The translations under genes and the position numbers were made by a program. A stretch of 13,002 nt of DNA, taken from the NCBI GenBank assembly GCA_039961675.1, contig JABRWC010000001.1, forward strand, positions 1 to 13,002. The letters are read 5' to 3'. This document shows, piece by piece, positions 7,401 through 13,002 of the stretch; the first letter of the stretch is position 1; each line of letters begins with the position of its first letter. A model generated the notes under the pieces. It was not told the origin of the DNA and searched no databases. It saw nothing but the letters and a program-made list of their open reading frames with translations. Source of the DNA: JABRWC01 sp039961675. Its GTDB lineage: Bacteria > Planctomycetota > Phycisphaerae > UBA1845 > Fen-1342.

Positions 7401-8856
7401 GCTCGGCCAGGAGGTTTCCCCGCCCCTGCCCGGGCGACGGCGGGAGCGGGGCCGGCGGATGACGGATGCGCTCGAAGGCGTCCGGGGCAAGCTCGGACGG
7501 GTCTCGGTCAAGGCGCCGCAGCAGCCAGACCACCGCGACCATCATCGCCACGAGTGTGAACTGGAACACGCCGACGCCCTCGACCACGTCTGTGTCCGCC
7601 AGTCGCGACAGCAGCGCCGCCTGCCCGAGCACGAGCAACACCATGCTCCCCACCGAGGCGAAGCGCCAGTGCCACGACCGCCAGCGATAATAGGCGGTGC
7701 TGACCAGGAGCGTCAGCGCAGGCGTCATCCAGATGAAGTGATACCGCCGCAAGACCGGCATGAACCAGAGCATGGCCAGCAGCACGAGCGCCCATTCGAG
7801 CCGAAGCTGCCACGCCGTCAGGTGCACGGCCGGCTTGCGGCACACCCAAACCAGGCCGGCAAGACCCGCGATCATGAGCACCTCGACCGCGCGCGCGACG
7901 CTCGGGAGTGAAAGCTCGGCGACGTTCACGAACGCCGGCTCGCGATCAATCTTGATCCGCGGGTCGTTGTCGAACCGAAGCGAATAGCTCGTCGGATGCA
8001 GCCAGCGGCACAGCACCGCCCCAACGCCCTGGTTGCGCCAGTCCATCTCGATCTGGTTGACGATCAGCCCGCGCGACGAGCTTCGTGTGACCGCCCGCTC
8101 GAACCAGGCCGAATAGACTTCCTGCGCGCCGCGCGGGCCGAACACCAGCGCATCGCTCGCCGGACCGGCCAGTAGCACCGTGGCCAGGCCCGCGGCCACC
8201 ACGCGCCGCTGGCGCTTCAGGCCGAACCAAACCAGCAACAACGCGGGCGTAAGCTTGAGCAACACGGCAAACCCGAGCCAAAATCCAGCCAGTCCGTGCC
8301 GCCCCCGACGCCACAACACGAACGCCGCCGCCATCAGCAGCAGCGTCAGGTTGTCGACCTGGTTCAGCCGGAACTCCCAGTGCCAGAACAGGATCGTGGC
8401 CAGGACCGGCACGACGGCGGTGACGAGCCAGTCGTCCGGCGGCAGCCCGGCGACGTAGCGGCCGAGCAGCCAGAGCGTGCCGAAGAACATCGCGACGTTG
8501 GCCAGCAGCCAAAGCCAGCCCGCGAGCTTGATCGGCAGCAGCCCAAGCGGCGTCATCAGCCGGTGGACGAACGGCAAGTACCAGTCGATCGTGCCGCGCG
8601 GCTCGATCGTCCCGTCGGGCAATCGGTCGATCCCCGGGTCGAGAACGCCCGTGCGTGCCAGCGAGTAGCCGGCCTTGTAGAAGTATTCGAAGTCCGGAGC
8701 ACGCCGGACAACGGCCGTCCCGCCGACCGCCACGAAGTGCACGACGACCAGCACGACCGTGACCACGCAGACGCGCTGTAGGCGCGCCGAGGCGCGCGGC
8801 GGCGCGGGCAGCCGCTCGGTCGCCGGGATCGCCTCGGGCATCGCGCGGGAAGCCAT
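7393..8856 (-). CDS. GT87-like polytopic glycosyltransferase (DUF2029-type), copy 1
   Basis: A 487-residue polytopic membrane protein, paralogous in layout to its downstream neighbour. After TM1 (about 28-50) comes an acidic loop, APDFEYFYKAGYSLARTG (53-70), the usual place of the GT-C acidic residue. Then come RLNQVDNLTLLLMAA (163-177), GFAVLLKLTPALLLVW (195-210), DWRNQGVGAVLCRWL (272-286) and LRRYHFIWMTPAL (369-381). These follow the GT87 order: N-Q near TM5, K-x-x-P, N-Q-x-x, and an aromatic/His loop before a late TM-P. The two proteins diverge strongly in sequence, so they probably use different acceptors. It starts 12 nt after the aroB stop with no clear Shine-Dalgarno; an ATG 15 nt further in (MPEAI) is an alternative. 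The last 20 residues are Pro/Gly-rich and look non-conserved. Confidence 0.8.
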   Translation of the reverse strand: MASRAMPEAIPATERLPAPPRASARLQRVCVVTVVLVVVHFVAVGGTAVVRRAPDFEYFYKAGYSLARTGVLDPGIDRLPDGTIEPRGTIDWYLPFVHRLMTPLGLLPIKLAGWLWLLANVAMFFGTLWLLGRYVAGLPPDDWLVTAVVPVLATILFWHWEFRLNQVDNLTLLLMAAAFVLWRRGRHGLAGFWLGFAVLLKLTPALLLVWFGLKRQRRVVAAGLATVLLAGPASDALVFGPRGAQEVYSAWFERAVTRSSSRGLIVNQIEMDWRNQGVGAVLCRWLHPTSYSLRFDNDPRIKIDREPAFVNVAELSLPSVARAVEVLMIAGLAGLVWVCRKPAVHLTAWQLRLEWALVLLAMLWFMPVLRRYHFIWMTPALTLLVSTAYYRWRSWHWRFASVGSMVLLVLGQAALLSRLADTDVVEGVGVFQFTLVAMMVAVVWLLRRLDRDPSELAPDAFERIRHPPAPLPPSPGQGRGNLLAEHV

Positions 8857-8868
8857 TCGCGCGCGATT

Positions 8869-9993
8869 CTAAGTCGCTCTCGCGGACACGCCAACGCTCG
8901 GCTGGATGACTTCCAGCGCCGCGGCCAGCTCCTCGTCGAGCACGTTGGATACACGCTGCGGCGCGCCGAGGTTCGAGATCAACACGAAATGCGTCGCTCC
9001 GGACTCGGTCTTCTTGTCCATGCGGCACGCCGCGGCCACCTCCGCGGCGTCGAGCGGACGCGGCAAGCGCTGCGGCAGCCCCAGCGCAGCGAGCAGCGCC
9101 CGGATGCGGTCCGCGACGTCACGCGGCAGTGCGCGCCGCGCGACGGCGACCTCATTCTCCGCCAACATCCCGAGCGCTACGCACTCGCCGTGCCGCAGCT
9201 CGTAGCGCAGCACATGCTCGAGCGCGTGCCCGATGGTGTGGCCGTAATTCAGGATCGCGCGTAGTCCGGTTTCTCGCTCGTCGCGCCGCACAACTTCGGC
9301 CTTGATCCGGCAATTCCGCTCGATCAGGCGAACCACCTCGGCCGGTTCCCGCCGCGCGATCGGGCCGATCTTCCGCTCGTGCCAGCCGAGGAACCTCGCG
9401 TCGCGGATTACGGCGTGCTTGACGCTTTCGGCCAGTCCCGCCACATGGTCGCGGTCCGCGAGCGTCGCCAGGAAATCTGTCTCGATGAGCACCGCAATCG
9501 GCTGGTGAAAAACGCCGATCAAGTTCTTTCCGCGGGAATGATTGACCGCGGTCTTGCCCCCGATGGAGGCGTCGATCGCCGCTTCCAGCGTCGTGGGAAC
9601 CTGCACGAACGGTACGCCACGCTGCCAGGTGCCGGCGACGAATCCCGCCAGGTCGCCGATCATCCCGCCGCCGAAGGCTACGATCAGGTCGCGGCGCCCA
9701 AGCCGAATCTCGGAAAGGCGGTCGTAGATCGCAGCGGCCTGCGTGAGTGACTTGCTCTGATCGCCCGGCGGAACAACGATCCACGTGGCCGACGGTACCC
9801 GGCGCTCCAGTGCGGCGCGGTGAAAGCGCGCGACGGTGCAGTCCGTGATTACGACGACCCGCCGCGGTCCCGCCACACCTGCGATCAGCGCGGGCAGTTC
9901 CGCGGACGCGCCAGACCCGATGCGGATCGCGTACCGGCGAGAGGGTAGGCGAACCATCACAGTGCGGATTGCTCGGCTCGGAGTTTCGCTCAA
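8869..9993 (-). CDS. aroB: 3-dehydroquinate synthase
   Basis: A 374-residue enzyme of the shikimate pathway. It turns DAHP into 3-dehydroquinate using NAD and a divalent metal. Visible motifs are GDQSKSL (77-83), the NAD-binding GGGMIGDLAGFVAGTWQRG (108-126), PTTLEAAIDASIGGKTAVN (133-151), and the metal ligands Glu189 in GLAESVKHAVI, His252 in NYGHTIGHALEH and His268 in LRHGECVALGM. DKKTESG and the end of the fold are complete. I choose the TTG at 9993 because GGAGG lies 7 nt upstream; an in-frame ATG at 9957 lacks a Shine-Dalgarno and an ATG at 10047 lies upstream of that site. It leads a leftward operon with two GT87-like genes (12-nt gap). A weak TATAAC box on the minus strand near 10090 may belong to its promoter, without a good -35. 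Confidence 0.95.
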   Translation of the reverse strand: MSETPSRAIRTVMVRLPSRRYAIRIGSGASAELPALIAGVAGPRRVVVITDCTVARFHRAALERRVPSATWIVVPPGDQSKSLTQAAAIYDRLSEIRLGRRDLIVAFGGGMIGDLAGFVAGTWQRGVPFVQVPTTLEAAIDASIGGKTAVNHSRGKNLIGVFHQPIAVLIETDFLATLADRDHVAGLAESVKHAVIRDARFLGWHERKIGPIARREPAEVVRLIERNCRIKAEVVRRDERETGLRAILNYGHTIGHALEHVLRYELRHGECVALGMLAENEVAVARRALPRDVADRIRALLAALGLPQRLPRPLDAAEVAAACRMDKKTESGATHFVLISNLGAPQRVSNVLDEELAAALEVIQPSVGVSARAT

Positions 9994-10000
9994 ACTCAGG

Positions 10001-10005
10001 CCTCC
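10001..10005 (-). promoter_or_regulatory. Ribosome binding site selecting a TTG start for aroB
   Basis: On the minus strand GGAGG is followed by CCTGAGT and then TTG at 9993-9991. It is the only strong Shine-Dalgarno near the 5' end of aroB, so it favours the TTG over the ATG codons on either side. Confidence 0.6.
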
Positions 10006-10161
10006 AGGATACACCGAGTCACGGGTAGGACGGAATTCCGTCAGCAAGCGTGCGACCGAACCCGCCGCGGCGCGCGTCCGTAAAGCGTTATAAGTACCGG
10101 CACGCGCTGAGTTTCCGCCTGTGCCGCCGTTTCACCGGGATCGTCGCCGTAAGCCGCTTAG

Positions 10162-10190
10162 TTGACGGCTGTTACAAACAGCGGTATTCT
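10162..10190 (+). promoter_or_regulatory. sigma70-type folC promoter with dyad in the spacer
   Basis: TTGACG (10162-10167), exactly 17 nt, then TATTCT (10185-10190): the boxes match 5/6 and 4/6 consensus bases with ideal spacing. The spacer contains a perfect inverted repeat, GCTGTT-ACA-AACAGC (10168-10182), and symmetry continues outward to 8 of 9 pairs. This is the position expected for a repressor operator. The predicted start of transcription (about 10196-10198) falls directly before the folC ATG at 10199, so the message would be leaderless or almost so. Confidence 0.55.
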
Positions 10191-10198
10191 ACCACGCC

Positions 10199-11644
10199 AT
10201 GGGTAAGACCCTTGCCAAGAAAGTGAAGCTGCGTCGGGGGCGCTCCAGCCGGATCCAGCGCACGAGGAACACCCCGCGGTCCGCAGCCCGGGCATCCACG
10301 TCGACCATCAGGACGACTAGGGCCGCGCACGCGTTTCTGGACGGGCTCACCAACTACGAGCGCATGCTCCGCGTCGGCTATAATCAAGCTAATTTCAATC
10401 TCTCCAGAATGTTGCGAATTCTGGCCGCGATCGGAAACCCTCACCGGAACGTGCGCTGTATTCATGTCGCCGGCACCAAGGGCAAAGGCTCGACGTGCCA
10501 CATGCTCGCGGCAATGTTGGAACACGCCGGTTATCGGACTGGACTTTACACGTCGCCGCACCTCCTCGACGTGCGCGAGCGAATCCGGGTCAATGGAGCC
10601 ATGATCTCCGAGGCAGCGTTCGCGCGCCTCATCGCCCGGATTGCGAGCGCGCTGCGACGAAGCGGTGCGAAGGACGACGCCACGTACTTCGAGGTCCTGA
10701 CGGCGGCTGCGTTCGCCCATTTCGTTGACGAGGAAGTCGATTTCGCGGTGCTCGAAACGGGGCTGGGCGGCCGCCTCGATTCGACGAACGTGTGTAAACC
10801 CGAAGCCTGTGGCATCACCAGCATCAGCTATGACCACATGCAGCAGCTCGGCTCGACGCTGGAGGCGATCGCCGAAGAAAAGGCCGGCATCTTCAAGCCG
10901 GGCGTGCCGGTGGTCAGCGCTCCGCAACCGCCGGGGGTGAAGCGCGTCCTGCGCCAGGCGGCGGAGCGGATCGGCACCACGATCCGGTTCGTGGGCGACG
11001 AAATCGAGTACAGCTACCGGTTCGAGTCGTCGCGCGCGTCGGGCCCGCATTCCCGCGTGTGCATGTCCACCGGAACCAGCCGCTTCGACCACGTGCACGT
11101 GCCGCTCCTGGGAGAGCACCAGGCGCACAACTGCGGCGTTGCTCTGGGCGTGATCGACGTGCTGCGTTCGCGTGGATTCCAGATTCCCGAGCAGGTCGCG
11201 GTGGACGGACTGGCAGGCACGAAAATCGAAGGCCGGCTGGAACTGATTCGCGAGCACCCGAGGACGATCGTCGACGCGGCTCACAACGCCGCGAGTATCG
11301 CGGCGCTGATGCGCGCCATCGGGCAGAACATCAGCTACGACTCAATGGTGGTGATCTTCGGCTGCTCGGCGGACAAAGACATCGACGGCATGCTGAACCA
11401 GCTTCAGCTTGGGGCCGACAAGGTCATCTTCACGAGCAACGGGACTGCACGCAGCGCGGACCCGAAGGAGCTGCTGACCCGCTTTCTCGAAAAGACGCAG
11501 AAGATGGCCCAGATGGAGCCGACGCTCGAAGACGCCTACCGCACCGCGTGCAACTGCGTCACGCGCGACGATCTGATCTGCATTACCGGCTCGTTCTACC
11601 TGGTCGGCGCGGCCAAGCGGCGGATTCCGCAGTTCGTGATTTAA
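10199..11644 (+). CDS. folC: Folylpolyglutamate synthase / dihydrofolate synthase
   Basis: A 481-residue Mur-ligase-family ATP-dependent enzyme. It adds glutamate to dihydropteroate and/or folates. The P-loop is HVAGTKGKGSTCHML (89-103), followed by LYTSPHLLDVRERIRVNG (116-133), the acidic/Mg segment ETGLGGRLDSTNV (186-198), the second-domain hinge LGEHQAHN (304-311), DAAHNAAS (359-366) and the C-terminal GSFYLVGAAK (464-473). The fold proper begins near residue 42 (AAHAFLDGLTNYERM). The first 41 residues are an Arg/Lys/Ser/Thr-rich extension (KTLAKKVKLRRGRSSRIQR) not found in typical 420-440-residue FolC. No ATG, GTG or TTG lies between codon 9 (GTG) and the domain start, so the extension appears real. 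The ATG has no Shine-Dalgarno and follows the promoter almost immediately. It is transcribed alone, divergently from aroB. Confidence 0.93.
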   Translation: MGKTLAKKVKLRRGRSSRIQRTRNTPRSAARASTSTIRTTRAAHAFLDGLTNYERMLRVGYNQANFNLSRMLRILAAIGNPHRNVRCIHVAGTKGKGSTCHMLAAMLEHAGYRTGLYTSPHLLDVRERIRVNGAMISEAAFARLIARIASALRRSGAKDDATYFEVLTAAAFAHFVDEEVDFAVLETGLGGRLDSTNVCKPEACGITSISYDHMQQLGSTLEAIAEEKAGIFKPGVPVVSAPQPPGVKRVLRQAAERIGTTIRFVGDEIEYSYRFESSRASGPHSRVCMSTGTSRFDHVHVPLLGEHQAHNCGVALGVIDVLRSRGFQIPEQVAVDGLAGTKIEGRLELIREHPRTIVDAAHNAASIAALMRAIGQNISYDSMVVIFGCSADKDIDGMLNQLQLGADKVIFTSNGTARSADPKELLTRFLEKTQKMAQMEPTLEDAYRTACNCVTRDDLICITGSFYLVGAAKRRIPQFVI

Positions 11645-11681
11645 CAGTCCGTTGAAAAAACTGTCCGCCCAGTGGGGGACC

Positions 11682-11705
11682 GGCCTCCTGGCCGTCCGGG
11701 AGGCC
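11682..11705 (+). terminator. Candidate folC terminator hairpin
   Basis: GGCCTCC (11682-11688) pairs with GGAGGCC (11699-11705) across a 10-nt loop, about 40 nt after the folC stop. ATTTG follows rather than a U-tract, so it is at most a weak intrinsic terminator. An alternative CGGCC/GGCCG stem (11681-11694) competes with it. Confidence 0.35.
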
Positions 11706-11873
11706 ATTTGCTGTGTGCTCCCGCACTTATGCAACGGACAGCGCGGACGCGGCACGCGTGCATCCGTTGAATGGGAGCTGTCGTAACGCGCTCGTTGCGG
11801 TTCCCGCCGGTCCCGGGGAAGCCGCTCCGATCGTACCCCCGCCGCAAACCGCACCAGTTTTTCAATCTGCCGC

Positions 11874-11901
11874 TTGGCAGCCCGGCTGTTGCGGCTATAC
11901 T
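11874..11901 (+). promoter_or_regulatory. Promoter of rpsL-rpsG
   Basis: TTGGCA (11874-11879) and TATACT (11896-11901) are separated by 16 nt. They match five of six consensus bases in each box. The predicted start near 11908 gives a leader of about 50 nt to the rpsL ATG. It explains how the ribosomal genes are expressed apart from folC. Confidence 0.6.
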
Positions 11902-11957
11902 ACGCGGCTCGCCGTCCGGGGTGCTCACAACCCTGGCGGCCGCGGAGCGAGCAGACT

Positions 11958-12350
11958 ATGCCGACGGTGAATCAGTTGATCCGGCGCCCGCGCCGGCCGG
12001 TGGTGGCCAAGTCCAAGGTGCGCGACATCGAGCGCTGCCCGCAGCGGCGCGGGGTGTGCCTCCTGGTCAAGACGCAGACCCCCAAGAAGCCCAACTCGGC
12101 CCTGCGGAAAGTGGCCCGCGTACGGCTTACGAACGGCCGCGAGGTCACGGCGTACATCCCGGGCGTGGATCACAACCTCCAGGAGCACTCAATCGTGTTG
12201 GTGCGCGGCGGTCGCGTTCGCGATCTGCCGGGAGTGCGCTACCACATTGTCCGCGGCTCGCTGGACTGCGCCGGCGTGGCCAACGACAAGGAAGGAAAAG
12301 CGCGCAACCGCAGCCGCAGCAAGTACGGCGTGAAGCGGCGCAAGAAGTAG
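11958..12350 (+). CDS. rpsL: 30S ribosomal protein S12
   Basis: A 130-residue decoding-centre protein. The signature TPKKPNSALRKVARVRLTNG (41-60) is intact and Lys43, the main streptomycin-site residue, is unchanged. GGRVRDLPGVRYHIVRG (84-100) has Arg at position 88, where most bacteria have Lys. Asp89, the methylthiolation target in some bacteria, is kept. Between the conserved LDCAGV and SKYGVKRRKK there is an insertion of about six residues (ANDKEGKARNRSR) compared with E. coli. The ATG at 11958 is preferred, with GGAG 10 nt upstream and a normal S12 N-terminus (MPTVNQLIRRPR); an upstream in-frame ATG would start inside the promoter. rpsG follows after 88 nt. Confidence 0.97.
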   Translation: MPTVNQLIRRPRRPVVAKSKVRDIERCPQRRGVCLLVKTQTPKKPNSALRKVARVRLTNGREVTAYIPGVDHNLQEHSIVLVRGGRVRDLPGVRYHIVRGSLDCAGVANDKEGKARNRSRSKYGVKRRKK

Positions 12351-12438
12351 GCGGCGCGCGGGGGCGTCGGGGGATTCGGTTTCAAGGGCCGCGAATCGAC
12401 GCGGCCGCGTCTGGCAGCAAAACACCTGCGGGTGAGGC

Positions 12439-12915
12439 ATGGCGAAGAAGACTTTCACGGCGTCCGAGAAGCAGCTCCGGCCCGATCCGCGCTACAACAG
12501 CCGGCTGGTCAGCCGCTTCATCAACTGCCTGATGTGGGAGGGGAAAAAGGCCGTCGCGCAGGGCGTCTTCTACGGCGCGATGGATCGCATCAAGAGCAAG
12601 ATGAAGGACGTGCCGGAGCTCGAAGTCTTCGAGACCGCGGTCGAGAACGTCAAGCCCGAGATCGAAGTCCGCTCGCGGCGCGTCGGCGGGGCGAACTACC
12701 AGGTCCCGATGCAGGTCAGCCCGAAGCGGCGCCAGAGCCTGGCGATCCGCTGGATTCTGGAAGCCTCGCGCAGCAAGGGCGGGCGGCCGATGTCGGATCG
12801 CCTGGCCGACGAGTTCATGGCGGCGTACCGCCGCGAGGGCGACGCGATGACCATGCGCGAGAACGTGCACCGCATGGCGGACGCGAACAAGGCGTTCGCT
12901 CACTTCGCGTGGTAG
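12439..12915 (+). CDS. rpsG: 30S ribosomal protein S7
   Basis: A 158-residue primary 16S rRNA-binding protein that nucleates the head of the small subunit. It is full length, from MAKKTFTASEKQLRPDPRY to the usual end HRMADANKAFAHFAW. Conserved segments include SRFINCLMWEGKKAVAQ (25-41), the beta-hairpin region around VGGANYQVPMQV (82-93) and RRQSLAIRWI (97-106). GGTGAGG lies just before the ATG. It belongs with rpsL as the core of the str operon. The remaining 87 bp of window after its stop contain no start of fusA. Confidence 0.97.
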   Translation: MAKKTFTASEKQLRPDPRYNSRLVSRFINCLMWEGKKAVAQGVFYGAMDRIKSKMKDVPELEVFETAVENVKPEIEVRSRRVGGANYQVPMQVSPKRRQSLAIRWILEASRSKGGRPMSDRLADEFMAAYRREGDAMTMRENVHRMADANKAFAHFAW

Positions 12916-13002
12916 CCTGAGCCGCGCCCGACGAGCGCGCTCAACCGCCGCTCGCGAGTTTCCGAAACACCCCGAATCTGTATTTTTGTAACACTTCACC
13001 CG
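12916..13002. other. Spacer after rpsG, no gene seen
   Basis: A weak stem, CGAGCG (12932-12937) with CGCTCG (12949-12954), lies 17 nt after the rpsG stop and could contribute to termination or processing. The rest is AT-richer (around 12975-12995) but has no complete promoter that I trust and no start codon with a ribosome binding site. Confidence 0.3.

Larger units (their letters stand above)
11645..11957. other. Structured spacer between folC and rpsL
   Basis: This 313-bp region has no credible gene. It starts, right at the folC stop, with TCCGTTGAA (11648-11656), which recurs at 11763-11771 as a 9-bp direct repeat; an inverted copy, CAACGGAC, is at 11732-11739. Two mutually exclusive hairpins share bases: CGGCC/GGCCG (11681-11694) and GGCCTCC/GGAGGCC (11682-11688 with 11699-11705). 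They could end the folC transcript, although no T-run follows. The right part holds the rpsL promoter. Confidence 0.55.

Noticed and set aside
10168..10182. A LexA (SOS) box
   Set aside because: The dyad has the arms GCTGTT/AACAGC with a 3-nt centre. This does not fit the CTG-N10-CAG spacing of E. coli LexA sites nor the GAAC/GTTC type of Gram-positive bacteria.
10172..11284. A 370-codon minus-strand frame opposite folC
   Set aside because: It is antisense to a gene with complete FolC motifs, and its composition (His, Arg, Asp) and lack of start signals mark it as a shadow.
11771..12532. A 253-codon plus-strand frame across rpsL and the start of rpsG
   Set aside because: It is a different frame of rpsL; the S12 and S7 frames are unmistakable and the longer frame has no protein-like features.

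Overview
The window is about 13 kb of GC-rich bacterial chromosome. The best guess is a member of the Planctomycetota, possibly near the Phycisphaerae. The main clue is a secreted protein ending in paired dockerin-type calcium-binding repeats (GD-x-N-x-D-G followed by D-x-DPF/DPL), a signature common in that group. Other hints are short palindromic intergenic repeats, a FolC with a basic N-terminal extension, and an rpsL-rpsG pair preceded by folC with no fusA start close behind. The assignment is inference; no rRNA gene is present to test it.

Layout. Positions 1-330 are non-coding and open with tandem 30-bp palindrome-bearing repeats. Next is a leftward two-gene unit: a secreted dockerin-tailed protein (3364-2045) followed by an inner-membrane-anchored HlyD/MacA-type efflux adaptor (1998-331). 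A divergent region of about 185 bp leads to a rightward HExxH protein resembling ImmA/IrrE (M78) peptidases (3550-4173). The rightward pair acpP (4351-4605) and fabF (4627-5865) follows and encodes the carrier and condensing enzyme of type II fatty acid synthesis. A convergent spacer (5866-6098) holds two copies of a hairpin repeat.

A leftward operon then runs aroB (9993-8869), GT87-like membrane glycosyltransferase 1 (8856-7393) and GT87-like glycosyltransferase 2 (7400-6099), the last two overlapping by 8 nt. A 205-bp divergent region separates aroB from folC (10199-11644, rightward). It contains a good sigma70-type promoter with a dyad in its spacer, placed so close to the folC ATG that the mRNA would be almost leaderless. 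A structured 313-bp spacer with an rpsL promoter precedes rpsL (11958-12350) and rpsG (12439-12915).

Functionally the window is mostly housekeeping: lipid, shikimate and folate synthesis and translation. The less ordinary parts are envelope-related: the dockerin protein with its adaptor, and the two polytopic glycosyltransferases. I see no phage, transposase, CRISPR, toxin-antitoxin or defence cassette, and no convincing new system. The observations most worth checking are the arginine at S12 position 88 (equivalent to a known streptomycin-resistance substitution), the IrrE-like peptidase, the folC promoter/dyad, and the non-coding repeats.
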